A stretch of DNA of 64,000 nucleotides. Origin: Sphingomonas sp. CCH21-G11 (lineage in GTDB: Bacteria > Pseudomonadota > Alphaproteobacteria > Sphingomonadales > Sphingomonadaceae). Location of the stretch: assembly GCF_001555965.1 (NCBI RefSeq), contig NZ_LSHX01000032.1, positions 31,715-95,714 of the forward strand, written 5' to 3'. The notes beneath the pieces were generated by a model. It did not search any database. It saw only the letters and a list, made by a program, of their open reading frames with translations, and had not been told where the DNA came from. The position numbers were made by a program, and so were the translations under genes. Shown here piece after piece: positions 10,137 through 18,631 of this stretch. How positions within the stretch are numbered: the stretch's first letter is position 1; each line of letters begins with the position of its first letter.

Positions 10137-10195
10137 CCGTCGAACGCACGGCGGATCGTCCGCCGTTCCCGCATGACATGGATTTCTGCGCTCGC

Positions 10196-10762
10196 ATGGA
10201 CCTGACCGCGCTCGACATCATCGTGCTGATCGCAGTCGGAGGCGCGGCGGTGCTGGGCCTGTGGCGCGGCTTCGTCACCGAAGTCCTGTCGCTGATGGCG
10301 TGGATCTTCGTGGTGTTTGCGCTCAAGGTCGCGCACGCGCCGCTGACCGAACTGCTGGTCGGCGGGGTCGGCACCGCGTCGGGCGCGGCGGTGCTCGCCT
10401 TCGCGATCCTGGCGGGGGGAACCTATTTCGGCGGGCGGATGGTCGCCAACGCGGTCGGCCGGCGCACGCGCACGTCGGTGCTGGGACCGATCGACCGGGG
10501 CCTGGGCTTCGGCTTTGGCGCATTGAAGGGCCTGGTTTTGGCCAGCCTGGGCTTCCTGCTGGTCGTGCTGGTCTATGACACGTTGGGCGGCGGTCCGGCG
10601 GGGCGGCCGCAATGGATGGTGACGTCGCAGACCTATCCGCTGCTCAATTCGACGAGCGCGTCGATCGCCGACCTGGTCGATCGCCGCCGTCGCGGCGAGC
10701 CGCTGTTCGACGCCGCGCGCGCGCCGGACAAGGCGACCGCGAGCCGGGCACGACCCGAATGA
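10196..10762 (+). CDS. cvpA: CvpA family membrane protein
   Basis: 188 residues with four predicted membrane helices in the first 130 residues and a soluble C-terminus rich in Arg. LDIIVLIAVGGAAVLGLWRG followed by FVTEVLSL is the conserved CvpA opening. CvpA was named for colicin V production in E. coli and is required for envelope integrity in several Proteobacteria. Its stop overlaps the start of the IscU-like gene (ATGA). Confidence 0.88.
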   Translation: MDLTALDIIVLIAVGGAAVLGLWRGFVTEVLSLMAWIFVVFALKVAHAPLTELLVGGVGTASGAAVLAFAILAGGTYFGGRMVANAVGRRTRTSVLGPIDRGLGFGFGALKGLVLASLGFLLVVLVYDTLGGGPAGRPQWMVTSQTYPLLNSTSASIADLVDRRRRGEPLFDAARAPDKATASRARPE

Positions 10763-11199
10763 GCGCGCCGCTCTATAACGCACGCATCCTGCGGCTCGCG
10801 GCATCGATTCCGCACCATGCACCGCTTGCCGATCCAATGGCCGTGGTCGAGCGCCGCTCGCCCGTGTGCGGCAGCCGGATCGGCGTCGAGGTCCGCGTCG
10901 ATGCGGCGGGGCGGCTGACGGCGCTCGGCCTCGACGTCGGCGCCTGTGCGCTCGGCCAGGCGTCGGCGGCGCTGATGGCGGCGCATGCGATCGGGCGGCG
11001 CGCCGACGAACTGGCGGCGGTGCGCGATGCGTTGGCAGCATGGCTGGCGGGCGAGGGTGCGTTGCCCGACTGGCCCGAGCTCGAGCTGTTCGACGCGGCA
11101 CGCGCGCATGTCGCGCGTCACGCCTCGATCCGGCTGCCGTTCGAGGCGGTTGCGGCGGCGGCGGCGCAGGCGTGCCCTGCCCCGGTGGAGGCGCGCTGA
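10759..11199 (+). CDS. IscU/NifU-like iron-sulfur scaffold protein, third Cys missing
   Basis: 146 residues aligning with IscU/NifU-N: Cys37 in SPVCGS and Cys63 in GACALGQAS fall at the same spacing as two of the three IscU cluster ligands. The third ligand region, normally Cys before a Leu-Pro, reads HASIRLPF (residues 121-128) and has no Cys. The Asp that follows the first Cys in IscU (CGD) is Ser here. It overlaps cvpA by four bases. The sequence supports a divergent scaffold or regulatory homolog; a normal cluster donor role is doubtful. Confidence 0.75.
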   Translation: MSAPLYNARILRLAASIPHHAPLADPMAVVERRSPVCGSRIGVEVRVDAAGRLTALGLDVGACALGQASAALMAAHAIGRRADELAAVRDALAAWLAGEGALPDWPELELFDAARAHVARHASIRLPFEAVAAAAAQACPAPVEAR

Positions 11200-11201
11200 C
11201 A

Positions 11202-12980
11202 ATGGAAAGCCATGGTCCCAGCATGATCACCGAGGGCGCGCCGCTGCTCGGCTTCGGCCTGGTCTTCGTCCTGCTGTTCCGCAAGCTGGGGCTCGGGGCG
11301 ACGCTGGGCTTCCTGGTCGCGGGCGCGGTCGTCGGCCCGCAGGTGCTGGGGCTGGTCGGCGAGGCTGAGTCGAAGCTGGTCATCGCCGAGCTCGGGATCA
11401 TCCTGCTGCTGTTCCTCGTCGGGCTGGAGCTGAGCCCGTCGCGATTGTGGCGGATGAAGCAGGACATTTTTGCGCTGGGGCTGCTGCAGGTCGTGCTGTG
11501 CGGCGTCGCGATCGCGGCGCTGGTGTGGGGCGTCGCGCAATTCTCGCCCGCCGCCGCGATTGCGCTCGGCCTGCCGCTGGCGCTGTCGTCGACGGCGCAG
11601 GTGCTGCCGATGCTGCAATCGGCCGGGCGGCTGCGCACCCCGTTCGGCGAGCGCGCCTTTGCCATCCTGCTGTTCCAGGACCTGTCGATCGTGCCGCTGA
11701 TCACGATCGTCGCCGCACTGTCGCGTAATCCCGCCGATGCGGGCGGGCCGCCGGGCTGGCTGCTGGGGCTCTATACCGTGCTGGCGATCGGGGGGCTGGT
11801 GCTGTCGGGGCGCTTCCTGCTCAGGCCGCTGTTCCGGCTGATCGGCAACCTCAACGAGCGCGAGATGTTCGTGTTCGCCGGGCTGTTCACCGTGCTCGCG
11901 AGTGCCGCGATCATGCAGGCGCTGGGGCTTTCGACCGCGCTGGGCGCGTTCGTCGCGGGCGTGATGCTGGCGGACAGTCCCTATCGGCATGAGCTGGAAG
12001 CCGATGTCGAGCCGTTCCGCACCATCCTGCTCGGCCTGTTCTTCCTGGCGGTGGGCATGATGCTCGACCTGGGCGCGATCGCCGAGCGACCGGCGTTCGT
12101 GATCGGCATGGCGGCGCTGCTGATCGTCACCAAGACCGCGGTCATCACCGGGATCGGCATGGCGTTCCGGATGGAGTGGCGCCCGGCACTCGCGCTCGGC
12201 CTGCTGCTCAGCCAGGGCGGCGAGTTCGGTTTCGTCCTGTTCACCCAGGCGCAGAACGCGCTGCTGATCGCGCCGGAAGCCGCCAGCCTGTTCGGGGCGA
12301 TCGTCACGCTGTCGATGGCGACCACGCCGTTCCTGATGATGTTCACCCGCCGTTTCCGCGCCGATGCCGCGACCGGACCGACCGGCGAGGGGCTGGAGAC
12401 GCCCAGCCATGACGGGGCGAGCGCGATCGTGATCGGTTATGGCCGGTTCGGGCAGACGGTGGGCCAGATGCTGATCGGCCAGGGGCTGGCGGTGACGCTG
12501 ATCGATACCGATCCCGAGACGATCGAGGTCGCGGGCAGTTTCGGCATGAAGGTCTATTACGGCAACGGCACGCGGCTGGAACTGCTGCGCCAGGCGGGGG
12601 CGGCGGATGCCGACCTGCTGCTGTTCTGCCTCGACGGCGACCAGCTCGATGCCGACGCGCTGCACGCGGTCAAGCACGCCTTTCCCCACGCCGCCATCAT
12701 GCTGCGCGCCTATGACCGCCGCTCGGTCGTGAAGCTGAAGGGCGCGCCGGTCGAGCGGATCACGCGCGAAGTCTATGAATCCGCAATCGCGATGGCGCGC
12801 GACGCGATGCGCTGCGTCGGCGTCGACGAGACCGAGATCGAGCGCACCGAGGACGAATATCGCAAGATGGACGCCGATCGGCTGGGCATCCAGGTCGAGA
12901 CCGGCGACCTCTATGCCGCGTCGGAAAAGCTGTTCTGGCGCCAGCGCCAGCGTGCCCGGACGGAAGAGCAGCCGACGTGA
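11202..12980 (+). CDS. CPA2 family monovalent cation:proton antiporter with RCK domain
   Basis: 592 residues. About 12 membrane helices in the first 390 residues (GLVFVLLFRKLGLGATLGFL, LGIILLLFLVGLELSPS, then VGMMLDLGA). The C-terminal half is a TrkA-N/RCK domain beginning AIVIGYGRFGQTVGQ, with LIDTDPETIEV. This arrangement matches KefB/KefC and YbaL-type K+ or Na+ efflux antiporters. The glutathione-gating cannot be confirmed from sequence. ATG at 11202 is 2 nt after the scaffold-gene stop, and the 3' end overlaps the DUF423 gene (ATGA). Confidence 0.9.
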   Translation: MESHGPSMITEGAPLLGFGLVFVLLFRKLGLGATLGFLVAGAVVGPQVLGLVGEAESKLVIAELGIILLLFLVGLELSPSRLWRMKQDIFALGLLQVVLCGVAIAALVWGVAQFSPAAAIALGLPLALSSTAQVLPMLQSAGRLRTPFGERAFAILLFQDLSIVPLITIVAALSRNPADAGGPPGWLLGLYTVLAIGGLVLSGRFLLRPLFRLIGNLNEREMFVFAGLFTVLASAAIMQALGLSTALGAFVAGVMLADSPYRHELEADVEPFRTILLGLFFLAVGMMLDLGAIAERPAFVIGMAALLIVTKTAVITGIGMAFRMEWRPALALGLLLSQGGEFGFVLFTQAQNALLIAPEAASLFGAIVTLSMATTPFLMMFTRRFRADAATGPTGEGLETPSHDGASAIVIGYGRFGQTVGQMLIGQGLAVTLIDTDPETIEVAGSFGMKVYYGNGTRLELLRQAGAADADLLLFCLDGDQLDADALHAVKHAFPHAAIMLRAYDRRSVVKLKGAPVERITREVYESAIAMARDAMRCVGVDETEIERTEDEYRKMDADRLGIQVETGDLYAASEKLFWRQRQRARTEEQPT

Positions 12981-13300
12981 ACGTGTTGCTGGGGCTTGCC
13001 GCATTGTCGGGCGGACTTGCGGTGGCGGCGGGCGCGTTCGGTGCGCATGGCGCGAGCGGGCAGGCACAGGAATGGCTGCGCACCGGCGGCATCTATCAGA
13101 TGGTCCATGCCGTCGCCGCGATCGTCGCGGTGCAGGCGGGCGCGCGGGGCGCGGGCTGGCTGTTCGTCATCGGCGGGCTGGTCTTCGCCGGCACGCTCTA
13201 CGCGATGGCGCTGGGCGCGCCGCGCTGGTTCGGCGCGATCACGCCGATCGGCGGCCTGCTGATGATCGGCGGCTGGCTGTGGCTGGCGTTGCGGGGGTAG
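12977..13300 (+). CDS. DUF423 family membrane protein
   Basis: 107 residues with four hydrophobic helices. LSGGLAVAAGAFGAHG and the later GGLVFAGTLYAMAL followed by ITPIGGLLMIGGW are the family hallmarks. Function unknown; the family is widespread and small. It is the last gene of the run cvpA, scaffold, antiporter, DUF423, all with overlapping or abutting ends. The 261 nt that follow (13301-13561) hold no gene I can support. Confidence 0.88.
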   Translation: MNVLLGLAALSGGLAVAAGAFGAHGASGQAQEWLRTGGIYQMVHAVAAIVAVQAGARGAGWLFVIGGLVFAGTLYAMALGAPRWFGAITPIGGLLMIGGWLWLALRG

Positions 13301-13561
13301 GGGAGCGGCTTTCCGCGTGGCTCGTCTGTCGTCGTGACCACGCCGTTCGTGACCAAAATACAGGCGCAGCAGCCGATGGCGCTGGCAAAGTGGTCGTGCG
13401 GCTTACGGCACCCTTCGCGAAATCGGTCGCGATTAACGCCTGCTGAAATCAGAGCCTCGTTACTTTAGTCTTGGCCGTTGCCGCATCAGGACGAAAGGCC
13501 GATACGTCGGGATATGGACGGCGTGACGCTGCCAAGTCATCGCTAGATGCAGCGGTATTCG

Positions 13562-14434
13562 TCACGCTACATTCTCGTTCAGGAAGCGTTCGGTGCGGCC
13601 CATTTCCTCGCGCACCCAATCGGCAAAGGCGCGGACGTGCGGAGAGGTCCGACGTCCGGCGGGGAGCGCGAGGTAATAGCTCCACGGCGAGGCATGGCGC
13701 GGGCCCGACACCGTGACCTCGCGGTTGGCGATCCGGTCGGACATCAGGATCAGATCGAGCACGCCCATACCCGTCCCCGCCATCACCGCCCCGATCACCA
13801 GTTCGCGCGACATCACGCGAATCTCCTGCCCGCCGTGCTGCAACTGCGGCCAAGGGTCCCAGTCGTCCTCGCACCCGACCCACAAGATTCGCGGGATCGT
13901 CGCGCCATCCGCCCGGTCACTGCGCACCAGCGGGCCGAAGTACTGCGGCACCAGCAGATGCGCATCGATGCCCGGCCAGCCGCCCGGGCCGAGCCGGATC
14001 GCACAATCGATCCGTTCACGCTCGAGATCAAGCAGGCGCGGCGAGGTCGCCAGACGCACGTCGATCTCAGGCCGAGATTCGGTGAAGCGGGCGAGGCGCG
14101 GCAGCAGCCAATTGACCGCAAAGCTGTCATAGGCACTGATCGTCATCACCTGCCTGGCGCTGCGCATATCGTCGACGGCATCGTCAATCGCGGCGAAGGC
14201 CCCGCCCAGTTGTGCGGCAAGTTTCGCGCCCTGCGCGGTCGGCACCGCCCTTCGCCCCTCGCGTCGAAGCAGTGGCAGGGGCATGGCAGCGTCCAGAGCC
14301 TTGAGCTGGTGACTGATCGCAGAGGCGGTCAGTCCCAGCTCGGCGGCCGCCGGGTTCACTCCGCCCAGCCGCACCACGGCTTCGAACACCCGCAGGGCGT
14401 TTAGCGAGACGTTGAGCGATGCGCGCGGATTCAT
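13562..14434 (-). CDS. LysR-family transcriptional regulator (GcvA-like)
   Basis: 290 residues. Winged HTH at about 8-67 (LNALRVFEAVVRLGGVNPAA, LTASAISHQLKALDA) and a substrate-binding domain with VMTISAYDSFAVNWLLPRL and IDCAIRLGPG, the GcvA subgroup pattern. It is divergent from the TonB-dependent receptor, separated by 101 nt that contain a short palindrome. LysR regulators usually control the divergent neighbour and themselves, so the receptor is the likely target; the ligand is unknown. Confidence 0.9.
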   Translation of the reverse strand: MNPRASLNVSLNALRVFEAVVRLGGVNPAAAELGLTASAISHQLKALDAAMPLPLLRREGRRAVPTAQGAKLAAQLGGAFAAIDDAVDDMRSARQVMTISAYDSFAVNWLLPRLARFTESRPEIDVRLATSPRLLDLERERIDCAIRLGPGGWPGIDAHLLVPQYFGPLVRSDRADGATIPRILWVGCEDDWDPWPQLQHGGQEIRVMSRELVIGAVMAGTGMGVLDLILMSDRIANREVTVSGPRHASPWSYYLALPAGRRTSPHVRAFADWVREEMGRTERFLNENVA

Positions 14435-14445
14435 TGTTTAGATTT

Positions 14446-14459
14446 CATCATATGTGATG
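14446..14459. promoter_or_regulatory. Candidate LysR operator, palindrome CATCA-N4-TGATG
   Basis: CATCATATGTGATG lies 12 nt upstream of the LysR start and about 77 nt before the receptor start. It has 5-bp inverted arms around TATG and contains the T-N11-A spacing of LysR boxes. Position in the only intergenic gap of a divergent pair supports a regulatory role. Confidence 0.45.
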
Positions 14460-14535
14460 CGGATGAAGTTGATGGTCATCGCAGCATTTGCCGGGAAAAC
14501 AAGCACCCATTCAATGGGCCGGAAATTCATATTAC

Positions 14536-16458
14536 ATGAAAAATTCAACAATCATGCGACTCGCTGCGGGGCTGCTTGCGGGTATCGCCGCGGGGCCGCT
14601 GCACGCCCAGCGCTCCACCGAAAACGCGCTTCAGGCCGCCGAGGATGCGTTCGGCACCAGCATCGGTCGCGAGAACATCGGGCTCTATGGCACGGACGAT
14701 GTGCGCGGCTTTTCGGCGGTGGACGCGGGAAATGTTCGGCTGGAGGATCTCTATTTCGACCCGGTGACGCTGCCTTCCCCGATACTGCGGTCAACCACCA
14801 CAATCCGCGTCGGGATCGCGGCGCAGGGCTTTGCCTTTCCGGCCCCCTCGGGCGTCGTCGACATCCGGCTGCGCAGACCTGCCAGAGTTCCCGGTCGCAG
14901 CCTGTTCGCCTCGGCCGACACCTTCGGCTTTCTGGTTTCGGAGGCGACCGCCGATGTCCGGTTTTCCCAACGTGTCGGCGCAGCGCTGGGCGCTGGGGCG
15001 TATCGCGAGCGCTATGGCAACGGCACCACCGACTGGATCGCCTCAGGCAGCGCCACCTTCGAATGGAAACCGACCGAAACGATAGAGGTGGTGCCCTTTG
15101 TCTCCTATGTCGCAATGCGCGAGGCGCAGAGTCCGCCGGATTACATCACCGCGGGCGAATACCTCCCCCCGCGCGTCCCGCGTTTGTTGTTCACCGGGCC
15201 GGAGTGGGCCGAGAACTCGCGCAACCGCTACAATTTCGGCGTCATCTTCAAGTGGCAGGAGGGCGGCTGGCGGCTGCGGGCAGGGCTGTTCCGTTCGGTC
15301 TCGAACGCGCGCGCGAGCTTTGCCAATCTCTATCTCGACGTGACCCCCGATGCGACCGCGAGTCAGCTGATCGTCACCGATCCGCCCGCGCGCAACGGTT
15401 CGACCAGCGGCGAGCTGCGGCTGGACCGCGCCTTTGGCAGCGACGTTCTGCGGCATACGCTCACGCTGTCGCTGCGCGGGCGCCTGCGCGAGCGCCTGTT
15501 CGGGGGGAGCCAGTTCGTCGATCTGGGCCGGATCGCGATCGGTGCGCCGCAGCCCGCGCCGCGCCCGGACCGCGCTTTCGGAGCGCAAGACCTCAACCAG
15601 ATCCGGCAGGGGACGATTGCAGCGGGGTATGCCCTAAACTGGCGGGGCGGCGTCAACCTCAATCTCGGTCTTCAAAAGACCGGCTACCGCCAGCACGCCG
15701 TGCCCGGCAACGGGGCGGCGCTGGTCGGCAGGTCGAGCCCTGTACTGCTCACCGCCACCGGTTCCCTGCGGCTCAGCGAGCGCATCTCGGCCTATGCCAG
15801 CTACGCCGAGGGGCTGGAGGACAGCGGCGCCGCGCCGGGCAGCGCGACCAACCGCAACGCCCCGCTGCCTGCGAGCCGTACCCGTCAGTACGATATTGGC
15901 TTGCGCTGGAAGGTGAAGCCCGATCTCAGCCTGGTCTTGGGTGCCTATGATCTGAGCCGCCCCTACTTCCAGTTCGACCCGCAAGGCGCGTTCAGCCAGC
16001 TCGGCAGCACCGCGAACCGGGGCATCGAGGTGAGCCTGTCGGGCGCGATCACCCCGCGGCTCGATGTGGTGGGCGGGGCGATCATCGGCGACTCCAAGGT
16101 ACGCGGCTCGGCAGTTGAGGCAGGACTGGTAGGGACCGAAGCGGTCGGGCGGCCGGACCGGCGCTTCAACCTCGCCTTCGACTGGAGACCGCCCTTGGGC
16201 GAAGGCGTCACCCTGTCGCTCGGGGTACGGACACAATCCTCGATCGTCGCAACCAGCAGCAACGCCGTTCGCGTACCCGCGCGGACCCTGTTCGATGCGG
16301 GCGTGCGCTACGGCTTCCGGCTTGGCGAACTTCCGGCGCAGGCGCGGCTGAGCGCCACCAACCTAGCCGACACCTTCGGATGGGACGTTTTCGGGAGCGG
16401 CGTTTACGGCTTTATTGATGGGCGTGCGGTGCAGCTTAGCTTGGGGATCGATTTCTAG
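14536..16458 (+). CDS. TonB-dependent outer-membrane receptor
   Basis: 640 residues from ATG 14536. Signal peptide MRLAAGLLAGIAAGPLHAQ sits at the start. A plug-like segment follows (ENIGLYGTDDVRGFS, then GVVDIRLRRP), and the rest is a beta-barrel with repeated aromatic-alternating strands, ending VQLSLGIDF with a terminal Phe as usual for outer-membrane barrels. The barrel block YDIGLRWKVKPDLSLVLGAY fits the siderophore-receptor group. At 640 residues it is at the short end for the family; no clear TonB box is seen. Its LysR neighbour is the likely regulator. A second ATG at 14554 is possible. Confidence 0.82.
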   Translation: MKNSTIMRLAAGLLAGIAAGPLHAQRSTENALQAAEDAFGTSIGRENIGLYGTDDVRGFSAVDAGNVRLEDLYFDPVTLPSPILRSTTTIRVGIAAQGFAFPAPSGVVDIRLRRPARVPGRSLFASADTFGFLVSEATADVRFSQRVGAALGAGAYRERYGNGTTDWIASGSATFEWKPTETIEVVPFVSYVAMREAQSPPDYITAGEYLPPRVPRLLFTGPEWAENSRNRYNFGVIFKWQEGGWRLRAGLFRSVSNARASFANLYLDVTPDATASQLIVTDPPARNGSTSGELRLDRAFGSDVLRHTLTLSLRGRLRERLFGGSQFVDLGRIAIGAPQPAPRPDRAFGAQDLNQIRQGTIAAGYALNWRGGVNLNLGLQKTGYRQHAVPGNGAALVGRSSPVLLTATGSLRLSERISAYASYAEGLEDSGAAPGSATNRNAPLPASRTRQYDIGLRWKVKPDLSLVLGAYDLSRPYFQFDPQGAFSQLGSTANRGIEVSLSGAITPRLDVVGGAIIGDSKVRGSAVEAGLVGTEAVGRPDRRFNLAFDWRPPLGEGVTLSLGVRTQSSIVATSSNAVRVPARTLFDAGVRYGFRLGELPAQARLSATNLADTFGWDVFGSGVYGFIDGRAVQLSLGIDF

Positions 16459-16610
16459 GTCGCACGGCATGCAACCACGTCCGATTAGCCGCGTGGCGAG
16501 CTGCGAGCACTGCAGGTCGAGATCGGTCGCCGGGCAAAACACCGGCATGTCCGCTCCCCAACCAATATGCGGCCTTCGCGACGGGCAATCCGGGACCAGT
16601 CGACCATCCC

Positions 16611-16754
16611 CTACCGCCCCGTCATCCGGCAACGGTCGGAGCAGTAGACCACATTCTCCCAGTCGCGCGCCCATTTCTTGCGCCAGGTGAAGGGGCGCTG
16701 GCAGACCGGGCAGGTCTTGGTCGGCAGGTCGCGTTTGCTGACGCCGTTGGGCAT
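16611..16754 (-). CDS. DUF2256 zinc-ribbon-like small protein
   Basis: 47 residues: [34 protein letters not shown], then SDRCR. CPVC and CSDRC form a four-Cys zinc-binding site, and the sequence between them is the strongly conserved DUF2256 core. Function unknown. The ATG overlaps the aroB stop by one base (TGATG), so it is the third cistron after aroK-aroB. It is below usual ORF length cut-offs and easily missed. Confidence 0.88.
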   Translation of the reverse strand: MPNGVSKRDLPTKTCPVCQRPFTWRKKWARDWENVVYCSDRCRMTGR

Positions 16755-17854
16755 CAGCGGGGCTGGCGGTTCAGGAAATCGGCGACGGCGGCGAGGTCGA
16801 CGGTCTTGTCGAGATAGGTCCGGCCGATGCCGCGCGCGAGCAGGAAGGGCAGCGTGCCGCCCGCCATTTTCTTGTCGTGGCGCATATGTGCGACCAGGGC
16901 CTCGCCCGACGCGGTGATGCCCGCCGCCGTCAGCCCGTCGGGCAGGCCGACCGCGCTGAGGTGCGCGGCGACGCGGGCGGCGTCCTCATCCGCGCACAGG
17001 CCCTGATCGGCGGAAAAGGCGAAGGCGAGCGCCATGCCGGCCGCCACCGCCTCGCCATGCAGCAGCCGGTCGCTAAAGCCGGTCTCCGCCTCAAGCGCAT
17101 GGCCGAAGGTGTGGCCGAGGTTGAGGAGTGCGCGGGTGCCGGTCGTCTCGCGCTCGTCCGCGCCGACGATCCGCGCCTTGGCCGCGACCGAATGCGCGAT
17201 CGCGGTCGCGCGCGCGGACGCGTCGCCGGCCAGCAGCGCCGCACCCTGCGCCTCGCACCAGGCGAAGAAGCCGGCATCGTCGATCAGCCCGTATTTGACC
17301 ACCTCGGCATAGCCCGCGCGCAGCTCGCGCGGCGGCAGCGTGGCGAGCACGTCGGGGTCGATCAGCACCAGGGCGGGCTGGTGAAACGCGCCGACCAGAT
17401 TCTTGCCCGCGCGCGCGTTGATCGCGGTCTTGCCGCCGACCGAGCTGTCGACCTGGGCGAGCAGCGTCGTCGGCACCTGAATGAAGTTGCAGCCGCGCTT
17501 GAGGATGGCGGTGACGAAGCCGACCAGGTCGCCGATCACCCCGCCGCCCAGCGCGATGACATGGTCGTCGCGCTCGACCCCCAGCGACAGCAGCGTGTCG
17601 GTGAGCTGTTCGAGCATCGACCAGCTCTTGCTCGCCTCGCCCGGCGGCAGGATGATCGGCTCGGCGGCGACGCCGGACTGGGCCAGCGATGCGCGCAACG
17701 TCGCGAGATGGGGGCCCAGGTTGCTGTCGGTGACGATCGCGACGGGGCGCTTGCCCGCCAGCGGCGCGATCAGATCGCCGGCACGGGCGAGCAGGCCCGG
17801 CGCGATCCGCACGTCATAGCTGCGATCGCCGAGCGAAACCGGAATGACGGTCAA
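16754..17854 (-). CDS. aroB: 3-dehydroquinate synthase
   Basis: 366 residues. Second step of the shikimate pathway, using NAD and zinc. [17 protein letters not shown] is the NAD-binding glycine-rich block; [20 protein letters not shown] and [13 protein letters not shown] carry the metal-binding Glu and His residues. The start is most likely TTG at 17854, in a TTGA overlap with the aroK stop, with GAAGG about 9 nt upstream. The first upstream codons in this frame (GTA) cannot initiate, and longer versions lie inside aroK. Confidence 0.95.
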   Translation of the reverse strand: MTVIPVSLGDRSYDVRIAPGLLARAGDLIAPLAGKRPVAIVTDSNLGPHLATLRASLAQSGVAAEPIILPPGEASKSWSMLEQLTDTLLSLGVERDDHVIALGGGVIGDLVGFVTAILKRGCNFIQVPTTLLAQVDSSVGGKTAINARAGKNLVGAFHQPALVLIDPDVLATLPPRELRAGYAEVVKYGLIDDAGFFAWCEAQGAALLAGDASARATAIAHSVAAKARIVGADERETTGTRALLNLGHTFGHALEAETGFSDRLLHGEAVAAGMALAFAFSADQGLCADEDAARVAAHLSAVGLPDGLTAAGITASGEALVAHMRHDKKMAGGTLPFLLARGIGRTYLDKTVDLAAVADFLNRQPR

Positions 17855-18393
17855 GGATACAGGGCCTTCAGAATAGCGTTGACGGTGGCATCGTGCGGCG
17901 TGCGGTTGCTGGCCACGCGGATCGGGGCCATCGCATAGAGCGGGTTGCGCTGGTTGGCGAGGTCGCTCAGCACCGCCAGCGGATCGCGGTTGCGCAGCAG
18001 CGGCCGGGTGTCGCGCTTCCTGACCCGTTCCGCCAGCACGTGCGGATCGGCGTCGAGCCATACGGCGAGCGCGTGATCGAGGATGAGTTCGCGCGTCTGT
18101 TCGTTGACGAACGCGCCGCCGCCGGTCGCCACCACGCGCGGGCTGCCGTCGATCAGCCGCGCGATCACGCGGCGTTCGCCATCGCGGAAATGGGGTTCGC
18201 CATAGCGCTCAAAGATCTCCGCGATGGTCATCCCCGCCGCCTTCTCGATCTCGACATCGGCATCGACGAAGGGCAGGTCGAGCCGCGCGGCCAGCCGGCG
18301 GCCGATCGTCGATTTGCCCGCGCCCATCAGCCCGATCAGCACGATCGGCTTGCCGGTCCAGCGAGGTTGCGGTGCGAGTTGGGTCGACATCAT
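17851..18393 (-). CDS. aroK: Shikimate kinase
   Basis: 180 residues. Phosphorylates shikimate with ATP. Walker A GLMGAGKSTIGR at about 22-33, DADVEIEKAAGMTIAEIF with the substrate-binding Asp, FRDGERRVI, and the GGGAF motif in VVATGGGAFV. It heads the operon aroK-aroB-DUF2256. It is divergent from the small membrane protein at 18494, with a 100-nt shared upstream region. Confidence 0.95.
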   Translation of the reverse strand: MMSTQLAPQPRWTGKPIVLIGLMGAGKSTIGRRLAARLDLPFVDADVEIEKAAGMTIAEIFERYGEPHFRDGERRVIARLIDGSPRVVATGGGAFVNEQTRELILDHALAVWLDADPHVLAERVRKRDTRPLLRNRDPLAVLSDLANQRNPLYAMAPIRVASNRTPHDATVNAILKALYP

Positions 18394-18493
18394 TGCGGGG
18401 GGCTATACAGCGACGCCGCCTGTCGGGCAAAAGGCCCCCGATTCAGTCTCGTTCCATTCCGGTCCACACCGGTTGCAAGGATGCCGCCTGCCC

Positions 18494-18631
18494 ATGTCCC
18501 GTTTGCTGTTGTTGCTGATCGTCATTGTCGTGCTGGTGGTCGGCGGGTTGTTCGTGCTGGCTGGCCGCGATTCGGCGAAGGAACCCGTGCGCGTCGAAAA
18601 GGTGGTCTCGATTGAAAACCTCTCGAACTAG
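18494..18631 (+). CDS. Small single-pass membrane protein
   Basis: 45 residues: MSRLLLLLIVIVVLVVGGLF, then VLAGRDSAKEPVRVEKV. One membrane helix followed by a short charged tail, so an inner-membrane microprotein with the tail likely periplasmic. Its 3' end overlaps the TTG start of the next gene by 20 nt, so the two are probably coupled. No family recognised; the conserved position next to the large secreted protein and xerD suggests it is real. Confidence 0.65.
   Translation: MSRLLLLLIVIVVLVVGGLFVLAGRDSAKEPVRVEKVVSIENLSN

Noticed and set aside
11118..13067. Minus-strand ORF of 649 residues opposite the antiporter
   Set aside because: Gln/Arg-rich shadow of a membrane-protein gene; antiporter and DUF423 gene are clear.
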